A DNA stretch of 64,000 nt, from contig LNDS01000039.1 in NCBI GenBank assembly GCA_001464835.1, positions 1-64,000 of the forward strand, given 5' to 3'. Below the pieces are notes generated by a model. It had not been told where the DNA came from and made no database searches. It worked only from the letters and a program-made list of their open reading frames with translations. Numbering within the stretch: position 1 is the stretch's first letter; every line of letters starts with the position of its first letter. Both the position numbers and the translations under genes were made by a program. This document shows, one piece after another, positions 1-8,688 of the stretch. The stretch comes from Rhizobiales bacterium Ga0077525 (GTDB taxonomy: Bacteria > Pseudomonadota > Alphaproteobacteria > Rhizobiales > Xanthobacteraceae).

Positions 1-33
1 CCCGGTTCGCATTCGCTTCACGACTGCTCACCA

Positions 34-59
34 CCCTCTCCCCGTAAACGGGGAGAGGG
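34..59. repeat. Perfect intergenic hairpin, CTCTCCCC family
   Basis: An 11-bp stem (CCCTCTCCCCG) closes over a TAAA loop, four bases beyond the stop of the minus-strand DUF1194 gene. No T-tract follows. Similar CCTCTCCCC/GGGGAGAGG hairpins recur at 6295-6318 and 26692-26800, so this is a dispersed intergenic element that may also help end transcription. Confidence 0.6.
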
Positions 60-62
60 AAG

Positions 63-926
63 TCACCTGAAATCCATCCCGTCGCCCCAGCGCTCGCGCC
101 ACACCCTCTCACCAATGGTGCATGAGACGCGTGGCTTGTCCGCACTGGCGGGAATGACGCGCGGCTCCGGCTGAAGGCCGGCGATCTCGAGAATGAGCTT
201 GGTTTTCGTCGCTTTGACGAACTCCGAGCGGTCGCGGATCGGGATCACGAAAGCGCCGGTGCCGCCGATGACGCAATCCTCGTAATAGACGTCGAGTTCC
301 TCGGCATCGACATAGCCGAAACTGTTGCGCTTCAGCATGACCGGCAGGCCGTTGATGGTGATGCCGGCGGCAATGGTTTCGTCGCGCGTGATCGCCACCA
401 GCGGGCCGGCATTGTTGGCGCCGTCGCCCGATACGTCGATGACGCGGCGCAGGCCGCGATAGCCGCTCTTCTCGAACAGCGCGCGGCCGAAATTGATCGC
501 GCCGGAAATCGAGGTGCGCGACGCGCGGCGATACGGCGCATTGGCGATCTCGGCGGCGAAGGAGTCGGCCGACTCCGGCCCGTCGATGACGCGCCACGGC
601 ACGACGATCCTCTGATCGGCGGCGCCGGCCCATTCGAAATAGGTCACGGCAATCTTGCCGTTGGCGCCTTCGCGCAAGGCCGAAAGGAATTCGCGCGAGG
701 TCAGTGCCTGAATATAGCCTTCGCGTTGCAGCGCCTGCTCTTCCGGGTCCATCGAGTATGACACATCGACGGCGAGAACCAGTTCGACATCGACCTGGAC
801 GGCGTTGGGCGAGCGGTCGGCGAAGCGCGGGTTAGGCGCGGCCAAGGTGACCGTAATGGCCACGATGGCAAATGCGGCTGCGGCAATACCGCCCGCAACA
901 GCACCATAGAAACGACGTCGCTCCAT
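63..926 (-). CDS. DUF1194 von Willebrand factor A domain protein
   Basis: The 287-residue product starts with a hydrophobic segment (about residues 9-30) that should anchor or export it. A vWA-like domain follows, with a metal-site motif DVSYS at residues 54-58. DUF1194 proteins are predicted periplasmic or secreted vWA proteins of alphaproteobacteria with unknown partners. I chose the ATG at 926 because AGGAG lies about six bases upstream; an in-frame start 33 bases further out has no such site. It is the last gene of the minus-strand run fabI-phosphatase-aroC-ribB, 78 bases after ribB. The family assignment is fairly secure, the function is not. Confidence 0.85.
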   Translation of the reverse strand: MERRRFYGAVAGGIAAAAFAIVAITVTLAAPNPRFADRSPNAVQVDVELVLAVDVSYSMDPEEQALQREGYIQALTSREFLSALREGANGKIAVTYFEWAGAADQRIVVPWRVIDGPESADSFAAEIANAPYRRASRTSISGAINFGRALFEKSGYRGLRRVIDVSGDGANNAGPLVAITRDETIAAGITINGLPVMLKRNSFGYVDAEELDVYYEDCVIGGTGAFVIPIRDRSEFVKATKTKLILEIAGLQPEPRVIPASADKPRVSCTIGERVWRERWGDGMDFR

Positions 927-1004
927 GCCGCTCTCCTGTACCGGAGCGGATGGTGGCACGAAGCGCGGGCGGAAAAAAGGCCACCCCCCTGCAGGCGGGA
1001 AAAC

Positions 1005-2096
1005 TCAGCCTTCCAGCGGGTCCGTCCCGGCAATCTCGATGCCGAAGCCGCTCAAGCCCACATAGGTGCGGTGGCTGGAGGTCAGCAATTTGATCGAGGA
1101 AATGCCGAGATCCTTGAGGATCTGCGCGCCGAGGCCGACATCGCGCCACTGCTGCGAACGCGCCGCATCGGTGCCGGTATCGCCCTCATGCGGGATCGCC
1201 GCCACCGGCACGCCGGCGGTGCCGTCGCGCAAGTAGACGATGACGCCACGGCCTTCGGCCTTGAAACGGGCCAGCGCGGCGCGAATCGACTTGGCGCCGC
1301 CGAAGACGTCACCGATGACGTCGGCGCGATGCAGCCGCGCCGGCACGTTGCGGCCGTCGCCGATGTCGCCATAGACGAAGGCCATGTGATGCACGCGGTC
1401 GAACGGCGTGACATAGGCGTAGCCTTGCAGCGTGCCGATGTCGGAGGCCGCCGGAAAGTCGCCGGCGCGTTCGACCAGCTTCTCGCGGCTCTGCCGGTAG
1501 GCGATCAATTCGGCGATGGAAATCTGCACAAGGTTGTGCTGTTGCGCGAAGGCGGCGACATCGGGACCGCGCATCACGGTGCCGTCGTCCTTCATCATTT
1601 CGGACAGGACGCCGACCGGCGGCAGGCCGGCGAGCTTGCACAGATCGATGCAGGCCTCGGTATGGCCGGAGCGCATCAGCACCCCGCCCTGCCGCGCCAC
1701 CAGCGGAAACACATGACCGGGCCGCACGAAGTCGGAGGCGCCGCTGTTGTCGTTCGCCAAAGCGCGCACGGTGTTGGTGCGCTCCTCGGCCGAGATGCCG
1801 GTGGTCAGGCCATGCTTGACGTCGACGGTGACGGTAAACGCGGTGCCGAGCGGCGCGTCGTTTTTCGCCACCATCGGATCGAGATGCAGGCGCGTGGCGT
1901 GTTCGGCGGCGAGCGGCGCGCAGACAATGCCGGAGGTATGGCGAATGATGAAGGCCATCTTCTCCGGCGTGCAGAGCGAGGCGGCGACAAAAAGATCGCC
2001 CTCGTTCTCGCGGTCGTCGTCGTCGGTGACGACCACGATCTCGCCCTTGGCGAAGGCCTTGATCGCCGCGTCAACTTTGCTGTGGGAATTGGGCAC
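1005..2096 (-). CDS. ribB: 3,4-dihydroxy-2-butanone-4-phosphate synthase with degenerate GTP cyclohydrolase II-like domain
   Basis: The 363-residue protein has an N-terminal RibB domain (about 1-205) that makes the four-carbon precursor of riboflavin from ribulose 5-phosphate. The acidic motif RENEGD (29-34) and the RSGHTEA motif are present. The C-terminal half has the fold signature of GTP cyclohydrolase II, but in the segment matching the zinc site (around HRADVIGDVFGG) the three cysteines are replaced by Asp, Ser and Arg. That half should not bind zinc or open GTP. This matches the RibBX-like class of fused RibB proteins known in Proteobacteria. The start is GTG with AGAGGT nine bases upstream. 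It follows aroC by 32 bases. No FMN riboswitch is visible, as there is no room for one. Confidence 0.93.
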   Translation of the reverse strand: MPNSHSKVDAAIKAFAKGEIVVVTDDDDRENEGDLFVAASLCTPEKMAFIIRHTSGIVCAPLAAEHATRLHLDPMVAKNDAPLGTAFTVTVDVKHGLTTGISAEERTNTVRALANDNSGASDFVRPGHVFPLVARQGGVLMRSGHTEACIDLCKLAGLPPVGVLSEMMKDDGTVMRGPDVAAFAQQHNLVQISIAELIAYRQSREKLVERAGDFPAASDIGTLQGYAYVTPFDRVHHMAFVYGDIGDGRNVPARLHRADVIGDVFGGAKSIRAALARFKAEGRGVIVYLRDGTAGVPVAAIPHEGDTGTDAARSQQWRDVGLGAQILKDLGISSIKLLTSSHRTYVGLSGFGIEIAGTDPLEG

Positions 2097-2128
2097 TCGT
2101 TATTACCTCTTAAGCGTTTGACGCGGCA

Positions 2129-3247
2129 TCAAGCGGGCTTCGTGAACGGCCACGCGACGCTTTCGCCGACCTGGCCGCGATGCATCAGATAGTGATCGGC
2201 CAGCACCGCCGCCACCATGGCTTCGCCGATCGGCACCGCGCGAATGCCGACACAAGGGTCGTGGCGGCCTTTGGTCATGATGTCGGTGTCGTTGCCGTAG
2301 CGATCGACGGTTTTCTTCGGCGTCAGGATCGACGAGGTCGGCTTGACCGCGAACCGCGCAATAATCGCCTGCCCGGTCGAGATGCCGCCGAGAATGCCGC
2401 CGGCGTGGTTCGACAGGAACACAGGTTTGTTCTCATTTCCCATGCGCATTTCATCGGCATTGTCCTCGCCGACCATCGCGGCGGTCTCGAAACCGTCACC
2501 GATCTCGACGCCCTTGACGGCGTTGATGCTCATCAGCGCGGCGGCCAGATCGGCATCGAGCTTGGCGTAAACGGGCGCGCCGAGTCCGGGGGGGACCCCC
2601 TCGGCAACGACCTCGATCACCGCGCCGACCGAGGAGCCGGACTTGCGGATGCCGTCGAGATATTGCTCGTAGAATTTCGCCATGACCGGATCGGGACAAA
2701 AGAACGGATTGTTGTCGACCTCGTTCCAGTCCCAGCGCGCGCGGTCGATTTTGTGCGGCCCCATCTGCACCAGCGCCGCGCGGACCGACAGGTTTGGCAC
2801 GACCTTGCGCGCAACCGCGCCGGCAGCGACCCGCACCGCGGTCTCGCGCGCCGAGGCGCGCCCGCCGCCGCGATAGTCGGTGATGCCGTATTTGACGTCA
2901 TAGACATAGCCGGCGTGGCCGGGGCGGTATTTGTCCTTGATGTCGGAATAGTCCTTGGAGCGCTGGTCGACATTCTCGATCAGGAGCATCACCGGCGTGC
3001 CGGTGGTAACCTGAACGCCCGCCTCGGTCGTGAACACGCCCGACAAAATCTTGACCGCGTCCGGCTCCTGCCGCTGCGTGGTGAAACGCGACTGGCCGGG
3101 GCGGCGCTTGTCGAGATGGACCTGGATGTCGGCTTCGGTCAGCGGAATGCGCGGCGGACAGCCATCGACCACGCAGCCGATCGCCGCCCCGTGGCTTTCG
3201 CCGAAGCTGGTGAACCTGAACATATGGCCGAAGGTGTTGAACGACAT
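2129..3247 (-). CDS. aroC: Chorismate synthase
   Basis: This 372-residue enzyme makes chorismate from 5-enolpyruvylshikimate 3-phosphate using reduced flavin, the last step of the shikimate pathway. The N-terminal signature FGESHG (15-20), the RRPGQS segment and the central [18 protein letters not shown] segment are all intact, and the length is normal. It lies between the histidine phosphatase gene (46-base gap) and ribB (32-base gap) on the same strand, so co-transcription is likely. Chorismate synthase depends on reduced FMN, which may explain its pairing with a riboflavin gene (inference). Confidence 0.97.
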   Translation of the reverse strand: MSFNTFGHMFRFTSFGESHGAAIGCVVDGCPPRIPLTEADIQVHLDKRRPGQSRFTTQRQEPDAVKILSGVFTTEAGVQVTTGTPVMLLIENVDQRSKDYSDIKDKYRPGHAGYVYDVKYGITDYRGGGRASARETAVRVAAGAVARKVVPNLSVRAALVQMGPHKIDRARWDWNEVDNNPFFCPDPVMAKFYEQYLDGIRKSGSSVGAVIEVVAEGVPPGLGAPVYAKLDADLAAALMSINAVKGVEIGDGFETAAMVGEDNADEMRMGNENKPVFLSNHAGGILGGISTGQAIIARFAVKPTSSILTPKKTVDRYGNDTDIMTKGRHDPCVGIRAVPIGEAMVAAVLADHYLMHRGQVGESVAWPFTKPA

Positions 3248-3260
3248 GGCCGGTTAGGTA

Positions 3261-3278
3261 CCCCGCAGTCTTGCGGGG
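3261..3278. other. Perfect hairpin in the aroC leader
   Basis: CCCCGCA pairs with TGCGGGG over a GTCT loop, 14 bases upstream of the aroC ATG. No T-tract follows on either strand, so it is not a classical terminator. It could modulate aroC translation or be a processing site; neither can be shown from the sequence. Confidence 0.4.
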
Positions 3279-3293
3279 GTCAAATCGAGGGAT

Positions 3294-3893
3294 TCACGCA
3301 TATCGGGTCAATTTATCGCCCTGAAAGACGTAAACCTCGCCCTGGATGATGTCGATCAAAGGCGCCACCGCCGGCTTGGCGACGCCGAGAGCGGCCATTA
3401 GGCCTCGGCAGGTGCCGCCATGCGAGGTGACCACGCAATCGCCGGTCAGGCCGTCGTGCCAGGCGCTCATCCGCTTCGACACCATTTCGTAGCTTTCGCC
3501 ATTGGGGGGCACGAAATGCCACTTGTCGTGTTCACGTTGCGAAATCCGCACCGGGTCGTTCTGGTGCAAAAGCGCGATGGTCGAGCCTTCCCAGTCGCCG
3601 AAGGCGAGTTCGATCAATTGCGGGTCGCGCGTATATCCGGCGGCCGGCAAGCCGAGCCGTGGCCGCAGCAATTCCATCGTCTCGGTGGCCCGTCCGAGCG
3701 GGCTGGACAAATAAGCGAGACCGGCCGGGTCGCGGCCCTCGCGGGCAAACAGGTCGCGCAGGATGTCGCCGCAATGGCTGGCCTGGGCCCTGCCCTTGGC
3801 GTTAAGCGGGATGTCCCGATGACCCTGGAGACGTCCGGCCACGTTCCAGTCGGTTTCGCCGTGACGGACGTAATAAACCGTCGGCGATGCCAT
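3294..3893 (-). CDS. Histidine phosphatase family protein
   Basis: The 199-residue protein belongs to the phosphoglycerate mutase-like histidine phosphatases. It has the catalytic RHGE motif at residues 10-13 and the second histidine in SHGG at about 158. The branch includes broad-specificity small-molecule phosphatases, so calling it a glycolytic mutase would be unsafe. It begins eight bases after the fabI stop and sits 46 bases before aroC, inside the fabI-aroC-ribB run. No strong ribosome-binding site is visible, so translation may depend on fabI. The substrate is unknown. Confidence 0.88.
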   Translation of the reverse strand: MASPTVYYVRHGETDWNVAGRLQGHRDIPLNAKGRAQASHCGDILRDLFAREGRDPAGLAYLSSPLGRATETMELLRPRLGLPAAGYTRDPQLIELAFGDWEGSTIALLHQNDPVRISQREHDKWHFVPPNGESYEMVSKRMSAWHDGLTGDCVVTSHGGTCRGLMAALGVAKPAVAPLIDIIQGEVYVFQGDKLTRYA

Positions 3894-3901
3894 GCGCGCG
3901 C

Positions 3902-4714
3902 CTATTTAACCGTAAAGTCAGGCGCGTCCGGATGCTTGATGCCGACGATGTGGTAGCCGGCATCGACATGCTGGATTTCACCAGTGACGCCGCTCGACAA
4001 ATCCGACAGGAAAAATACGCCGGCCTTGCCGACATCTTCCAGGGTCACGTTGCGGCGCAGCGGGGTATTATATTCGTTCCATTTCAGGATATAGCGGAAG
4101 TCGCCGATGCCCGACGCGGCAAGCGTCTTGATCGGGCCGGCCGAGATAGCGTTGACGCGGATATTCTTGACGCCGAGATCGGCGGCCATATAGCGCACCG
4201 AGGATTCCAGCGCCGCTTTGGCCAGGCCCATGACGTTGTAATGCGGCATCCATTTCTCGGCGCCGTAATAAGTCAGCGTCAGCATCGAGCCGCCATTGGT
4301 CATCAGCTTCTCGGCGCGTTGCGCGATGGCCGTGAATGAGTAGCAGCTAATGAGCATGGTCTTGGTGAAGTTTTCTTCCGTGGTATCGACGTAACGGCCG
4401 TCGAGTTGATCCTTGTCGGAAAAGGCGATGGCGTGGACGATGAAGTCGAGCGAGCCCCAGGCCTGCTGGACCTGCGCGAAAACGGCATCGAGCGAAGCCG
4501 CATCGGTGACGTCGCAATGGCCGACCACCAGCCCATCGACCTCCTCGGCCAAAGGCTCGACCCGCTTCTTCAGCGCGTCGCCCTGATAGGTAAAAGCCAG
4601 ATCGGCACCGTGGTCGCGGCAGGCCCGCGCGATGCCCCAGGCGATCGACCGGTTATTGGCGACGCCCATGATCAGTCCGCGTTTGCCGCGCATCAGACCT
4701 GAGATTTCCGCCAT
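3902..4714 (-). CDS. fabI: Enoyl-[acyl-carrier-protein] reductase (NADH)
   Basis: FabI reduces enoyl-ACP in the last step of each round of fatty acid elongation. The 270-residue product has the usual family length, the nucleotide-binding start GLIMGVANNRSIAWG, and the catalytic pattern with two tyrosines and a lysine (YYGAEKWMPHYNVMGLAK). I placed the start at ATG 4714, with GAGGA just upstream. In-frame extensions to 4729 or 4867 would add a tail not typical of FabI. It is the first gene of the minus-strand run and diverges from the ECF sigma gene across about 255 bases that must hold both promoters. Confidence 0.96.
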   Translation of the reverse strand: MAEISGLMRGKRGLIMGVANNRSIAWGIARACRDHGADLAFTYQGDALKKRVEPLAEEVDGLVVGHCDVTDAASLDAVFAQVQQAWGSLDFIVHAIAFSDKDQLDGRYVDTTEENFTKTMLISCYSFTAIAQRAEKLMTNGGSMLTLTYYGAEKWMPHYNVMGLAKAALESSVRYMAADLGVKNIRVNAISAGPIKTLAASGIGDFRYILKWNEYNTPLRRNVTLEDVGKAGVFFLSDLSSGVTGEIQHVDAGYHIVGIKHPDAPDFTVK

Positions 4715-4970
4715 TGCCGTCCTCGTCATCGCCGGCCGGGAGCCGGTCGGCACCGTATGGCATAGGGTGGTATGCCCATCAAGCAAAGCGGGTCCCAAAG
4801 GCCGATCCGCTGTTAATTCAATGCGTTTTCGGGAATATGACCGCCCGGCCGGGGTTTTTTCAAGCATCAGGGCATGAATTGGCGTCCCCTAACGGTCCGT
4901 TTGGTTTCCCGGGATAGGTTCCGATCGGGCCTGCCCCGACCATGGGCGGCGCCATCTTGAAGGAGAGCCA

Positions 4971-5462
4971 GTGGCCACGTTCCGGCAAAGCGTCGAACTA
5001 ACTATCCCCGCGTTGCGCCGCTATGCGCGGGCGCTGACGCGAGATGCCGACATCGCCGACGACCTGGTGCAGGACACTTTGGTACGGGCCTTGCGTTCGG
5101 AACACTTGTTTCTCGGCGGCGACGTGCGCAGCTGGATGTACACGATCCTGACAAATCTCAACCGCAACCGCCTGCGCTCCCTGTCGCGGCGGCCGGTTAT
5201 GTCGTCGATCGAGGAGAACGATGCGCCGGACATGGCCGGCCCGGAGGCTGGCGCGCGCGATATCCAGCGGGCGCTAGCAAGCCTGGTCGAGGACCAGCGC
5301 CACGCGCTGCTGCTCGTCGTGCTCGAAGGCCTGAGTTACCGCGAAGTCGCCGATGTGCAGGGCGTCCCGATCGGCACTGTGATGTCGCGCCTGGCGCGAG
5401 CACGTGCGCAAATCAAAACTTTTCTGGATGGCGAGCGTCCGACGCTACGCCGCATCAAATGA
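4971..5462 (+). CDS. RNA polymerase sigma factor, ECF subfamily
   Basis: The 163-residue protein contains sigma region 2 (DDLVQDTLVRAL, about 30-41, and a WMYTILTN segment) and region 4 (LSYREVADVQGVPIGTVMSRL, near the end). It starts at GTG with AGGAG eight bases upstream. The anti-sigma gene begins 16 bases after the stop, the usual ECF/anti-sigma arrangement. It is not EcfG, since neither PhyR nor NepR is nearby. Its inducing signal and target promoter cannot be read from the window. Confidence 0.93.
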   Translation: MATFRQSVELTIPALRRYARALTRDADIADDLVQDTLVRALRSEHLFLGGDVRSWMYTILTNLNRNRLRSLSRRPVMSSIEENDAPDMAGPEAGARDIQRALASLVEDQRHALLLVVLEGLSYREVADVQGVPIGTVMSRLARARAQIKTFLDGERPTLRRIK

Positions 5463-5478
5463 GAGAAAGCTTGAAGCC

Positions 5479-6285
5479 ATGATCGATCGCGAAACCCCCG
5501 TGACCGAGGACGAGTTGCACGCTTATGTCGACGGCGAATTGCCGGCCGACCGCCGCGAAGCCGTCGGCGCTTGGCTTGCCGCCAATCCCGAACAGGCCGC
5601 CTTGGTCGCCGCCTGGCGGGCGCAGGCCGACAGCATCCGCGCGCGTTACGGCGACGTCGTCAACGAGCCGGTGCCGCAACGCCTGCAACTCGACCAGATC
5701 ATCAAGAACGATATCACCTCAGGCCGCATGCGCGGCCGCAGCTGGGCGTCGATGGCGGCGGCTGCCGCCTTGGTTGCCTTTATCGCCGGCGGCGGCGTTG
5801 GCTGGTATGCGCGCGCCGCGACGACGGTTGCGCAGCCCGTATTCGACAAGTTCACCGCCGAAGCGCTCAACGCCTACAAACTCTATGTCGTCGAGGTGCG
5901 CCACCCGGTCGAAGTGCCGGGCAGCGAGCTGGCGCATCTGAAGCAGTGGCTGTCGCGGCGCGTCGGCCATGAGCTCAACATTCCCGATCTGTCGTCGATC
6001 GGGTTGAAGCTTGTCGGCGGCAGGCTGTTGCCCGGACCGACCGGCGCTGCCGCGTTCTATATGTATGAGGGACCGACCGGCGAGCGCTTCACCATTTTCT
6101 GCGGCAAGGCGGGCGGGCCGGAAACTGCGCTGCACTTCAAGAGCGCCGATCAGTTCGCGTCGTTCACCTGGGTCGATGACAAGGTCGGCTATGTGGTCAG
6201 CGGGCCGGCCAACCGCGAGCGGCTCGAGGCGGTGACCAAGGTCGTCTACGAGCAGGTCGACAAGACGCCGGAAAAGAAGGGGTAG
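5479..6285 (+). CDS. Transmembrane anti-sigma factor
   Basis: The 268-residue protein has an N-terminal cytoplasmic anti-sigma domain (DELHAYVDGELP at 11-22, followed by a helical segment). One membrane helix lies at about 88-108, and a domain of about 155 residues should lie in the periplasm. The N-terminal domain has no cysteines, so the zinc-binding HxxxCxxC site of ZAS anti-sigmas is absent and redox release through that site is unlikely. It probably holds the upstream ECF factor at the membrane and senses an envelope signal (inference). The start at 5479 gives the domain boundary expected for the family; a longer in-frame start at 5404 would run back into the sigma gene. Confidence 0.87.
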   Translation: MIDRETPVTEDELHAYVDGELPADRREAVGAWLAANPEQAALVAAWRAQADSIRARYGDVVNEPVPQRLQLDQIIKNDITSGRMRGRSWASMAAAAALVAFIAGGGVGWYARAATTVAQPVFDKFTAEALNAYKLYVVEVRHPVEVPGSELAHLKQWLSRRVGHELNIPDLSSIGLKLVGGRLLPGPTGAAAFYMYEGPTGERFTIFCGKAGGPETALHFKSADQFASFTWVDDKVGYVVSGPANRERLEAVTKVVYEQVDKTPEKKG

Positions 6286-6294
6286 CTTTCCTCA

Positions 6295-6318
6295 CCTCTC
6301 CCCGTAAGTGGGGCGAGG
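6295..6318. repeat. CTCTCCCC-family hairpin between converging genes
   Basis: CCTCTCCCC pairs, with one irregularity, with GGGGCGAGG. It sits in the 37-base gap between the converging anti-sigma and dnaJ-like genes. The motif resembles those at 34-59 and 26692-26800. It may act as a two-way transcription end, although no T-tract is present. Confidence 0.55.
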
Positions 6319-6322
6319 GAAG

Positions 6323-7318
6323 TTAAGCCAGATCCTTCCTCGGATCATACGGCTTATCATCGCGCAATTTTTTCGCCAGCGCCTTCAACTCGTCGCCTGG
6401 CTTGTCGGGCAGCACGACGCGCACGGTGGCAAACAGGTCGCCGGCGGCCTTGCCGCCCTTCGCCTTCAAACCCTTGCCCTTGAGGCGAAAAGTGCGGCCC
6501 GAATTCGTCTCCGGCGGGATCGCCAGTTCGACCGCGCCATCGAGCGTCGGCACCCGCACCTTGCCGCCGAGCACCGCTTCGTACAGCGTGATCGGCAGGT
6601 CGAGACGCAGATCGTCGCCGTCGGTTTTGAAGACCGGATGCGGCGCGACGGAGATGGTGATGATGACGTCGCCGGCACGTCCCAAGGGGCCCGCGTAGCC
6701 CTGCCCCTTCAAGCGGATCTGCTGGCCGGTGGCGATGCCGGCCGGGATTTTAACCTCGACCTCCTTGCCGGTCGGCAGCGACACGCGCGCGCTCGAGCCC
6801 TTGGCCGCTTCCGGCAGCGTGATGGTCAACGTCACGCCGATATCCTGGCCGCCGCCGCCGCCCGCCGAGCCGAAATCCTCCGGCTCGAATTGATTGGTGT
6901 AGCCGCGCGCGCCGCCACCGGGGGACGCCCGGCCGCCGAACATGCCGCGCAGCAAGTCCTCGAAGCCGCCGCCGCCGCCGGCCCCGCCGCCGCGGCGCTG
7001 GAAACCGTCGCCGCCGAAGGTAAAGCTCTCGAAGCCGCCGCCGTTCTGGCCGAAACCGCCGCCGGGGTGCGCGCCCTCGAAGCCGCGGAAGCGCGGCTTG
7101 CCTTCGGCGTCGATCTCGCCGTTGTCGAAAGCCTTGCGCTTGTCGTCGTCGCCGACGATTTCATACGCAGCGTTCAATTCGGAAAAGCGCGAGGCCGCCT
7201 TGGCGTCGTGCTTATTGGCGTCGGGATGCAGTTTCTTGGCGAGCTTGCGGTAAGCGGATTTGATCTCCGCCGCGCTCGCACCCTTGGAAACCCCCAATAT
7301 GGTGTAGGGGTCGCGCAT
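6323..7318 (-). CDS. DnaJ/CbpA-type cochaperone
   Basis: The 331-residue protein has a J domain with the HPD motif at 31-33 that stimulates DnaK ATPase. A Gly/Phe-rich stretch follows (about 75-150), then the two beta-barrel substrate-binding domains of DnaJ. The CxxCxGxG zinc-finger repeats are missing, so it is a class B (CbpA-like) J protein. GGAGAGG precedes ATG 7318; an ATG 15 bases further out overlaps that site and is less likely. The Gly-rich linker is strongly GC-biased. It probably works with DnaK as a secondary J protein. Confidence 0.92.
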   Translation of the reverse strand: MRDPYTILGVSKGASAAEIKSAYRKLAKKLHPDANKHDAKAASRFSELNAAYEIVGDDDKRKAFDNGEIDAEGKPRFRGFEGAHPGGGFGQNGGGFESFTFGGDGFQRRGGGAGGGGGFEDLLRGMFGGRASPGGGARGYTNQFEPEDFGSAGGGGGQDIGVTLTITLPEAAKGSSARVSLPTGKEVEVKIPAGIATGQQIRLKGQGYAGPLGRAGDVIITISVAPHPVFKTDGDDLRLDLPITLYEAVLGGKVRVPTLDGAVELAIPPETNSGRTFRLKGKGLKAKGGKAAGDLFATVRVVLPDKPGDELKALAKKLRDDKPYDPRKDLA

Positions 7319-7430
7319 CCTTCGCCTCTCCATCCGTTGGTTCGAAATAGCCCCTGACCGCCGGCGATTGCCGGCGAATCGACCTTAATGTGGGGTTCCG
7401 ATGCCGGAGTTGCAACGTTCCGGGGCGCGC

Positions 7431-7955
7431 TTACGACCGCTTCCAGGGCTTGAGCGAGCGGATTTCCCAAGTTGCGCCCTTTGCCGCGCCCTTGACCGGC
7501 TTGCAGGCTTCGCCTCGCAGCCAGGACTGCGACGGGCCTTTGACGTAGCTGGCCAGGAAATCGTGGCAGGTCAGATCGCCCTGCGGATAGGCCGAGGCGA
7601 TCGGCGTCACCGTGCCGCGCGCGCCGGTCGCTGGATTTTCCCAGGGCTGGCTCGAATCCTTGCGGCCGCGGCTGAGCAACTCGCTGACCGCGGTGCGCGC
7701 ATAGGCCAGATCGGCGGCCGGCGGCAGATCGCTGGAGGGTTTTGCGCCCGGCGGCGGGGTGATCGAGCCGGTGGTGTCGGAATTGGCGGAGGCGAATACG
7801 CCGTCGAATTGCGACGACAGGCTGCACCCGGCGCAGGCGAAACCCAAAGTCAGAACAACAGCCAGCCCGCGCCATAGGCGCGCCGACGCCGTTCCCCTAT
7901 ATAGAGAGGAATAGTGGAACTTCCGATCCGGCCGATGGGTCGCTAGACCGTGCAA
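7431..7955 (-). CDS. RT0821/Lpp0805-type surface lipoprotein
   Basis: After a variable N-terminus the product has a hydrophobic stretch ending in a lipobox (FACAGC), so it is probably an outer-membrane or periplasmic lipoprotein. The mature part (about 130 residues) resembles the rickettsial 17-kDa/RT0821 surface-antigen family, with the pattern [11 protein letters not shown]. The start is uncertain: no in-frame ATG precedes the signal peptide. The outermost usable codon is TTG at 7955, inside the start region of divergent pdxH. A shorter start at a rare codon is possible. An ATG at 7875 is in another frame and gives an unrelated sequence. Confidence 0.72.
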   Translation of the reverse strand: MHGLATHRPDRKFHYSSLYRGTASARLWRGLAVVLTLGFACAGCSLSSQFDGVFASANSDTTGSITPPPGAKPSSDLPPAADLAYARTAVSELLSRGRKDSSQPWENPATGARGTVTPIASAYPQGDLTCHDFLASYVKGPSQSWLRGEACKPVKGAAKGATWEIRSLKPWKRS

Positions 7956-7970
7956 ACGAGTACTCCGCAG

Positions 7971-8612
7971 ATGTCCGACACAACGCCAATTGAACGCACA
8001 GGTAAGTTAACGAGTGGTGATTTCACCGAGGCCGACGAGCCGATGGCGCTGTTTGCCGCCTGGCTGGCTGAGGCGTCGGCGTCGGAACCGCGCGACCCCA
8101 CCGCCATGACCCTGGCGACCGTGGATAGCGACGGCATGCCGAACGCCCGTATGGTGCTGTTGAAGGGCGCGGACAGCCGCGGATTCGTTTTCTACACCAA
8201 CATCGACAGCCAAAAGGGGCAGGAGTTGGACGCCGCGCAGAAGGCGGCGCTGGTGTTCCACTGGAAGTCGCTGAACCGGCAGGTGCGCGTGCGCGGCATT
8301 GTCGAACGCGTGACAGTGGAAGAAGCCGACGCCTATTTCGCGTCGCGGCCGAAGCAGGCGCAGATCGGCGCCTGGGCGTCGAAGCAGTCGCAGCCTCTGG
8401 AAAGCCGCCTCGCCTTCGAGAAAGCCGTGGCGATCAACGCCGCCAAATACGCACTCGGCACTGTGCCACGGCCGCCGAACTGGTTGGGCTATCGCATCGT
8501 GCCAAGTGCGATCGAATTCTGGCACGACCGGCCGTTCCGCCTGCATGACCGCATCGTGTTCAAGCGCGACGCACCAGGCGCCCCGTGGAGCAAGACGCGG
8601 CTTTATCCATAA
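7971..8612 (+). CDS. pdxH: Pyridoxamine 5'-phosphate oxidase
   Basis: PdxH oxidises pyridoxine or pyridoxamine 5'-phosphate to pyridoxal 5'-phosphate using FMN and oxygen. The 213-residue product matches the family in length and motifs: the FMN-binding segment ending RMVLLKG, the central [12 protein letters not shown], the [13 protein letters not shown] segment, and the C-terminal WSKTRLYP in place of the usual RLAP. ATG 7971 gives the family N-terminus; an in-frame GTG at 7950 is the alternative. It diverges from the lipoprotein gene with almost no gap, so the two promoters must overlap coding or leader DNA. Confidence 0.95.
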   Translation: MSDTTPIERTGKLTSGDFTEADEPMALFAAWLAEASASEPRDPTAMTLATVDSDGMPNARMVLLKGADSRGFVFYTNIDSQKGQELDAAQKAALVFHWKSLNRQVRVRGIVERVTVEEADAYFASRPKQAQIGAWASKQSQPLESRLAFEKAVAINAAKYALGTVPRPPNWLGYRIVPSAIEFWHDRPFRLHDRIVFKRDAPGAPWSKTRLYP

Positions 8613-8619
8613 TATAAAC

Positions 8620-8664
8620 TCATCCTTCGAGGCTCGCGCGTTCCGCGCTCGCACCTCAGGATGA
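8620..8664. repeat. Dispersed palindromic intergenic repeat, family A
   Basis: An imperfect palindrome with outer arms TCATCCT/AGGATGA and inner TTCGAGG...CACCTC segments. Two further copies, in opposite orientations, lie at 22748-22858. From memory, such elements are common between genes in Bradyrhizobium relatives. It fills most of the gap between pdxH and the SDR gene. Confidence 0.65.
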
Positions 8665-8688
8665 CGCGTTAAGTACATAAGGAATGCA

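Noticed and set aside
1071..3349. Long plus-strand frames opposite ribB and aroC
   Set aside because: They are shadows of ribB and aroC with low-complexity, Arg/His/Ala-rich translations, no ribosome-binding site and no recognisable family.
7174..7875. ATG-started minus frame (MARAGCC...) across the lipoprotein gene
   Set aside because: It is in a different frame from the lipobox and the RT0821-like domain, and runs on into the dnaJ-like gene in the wrong frame.
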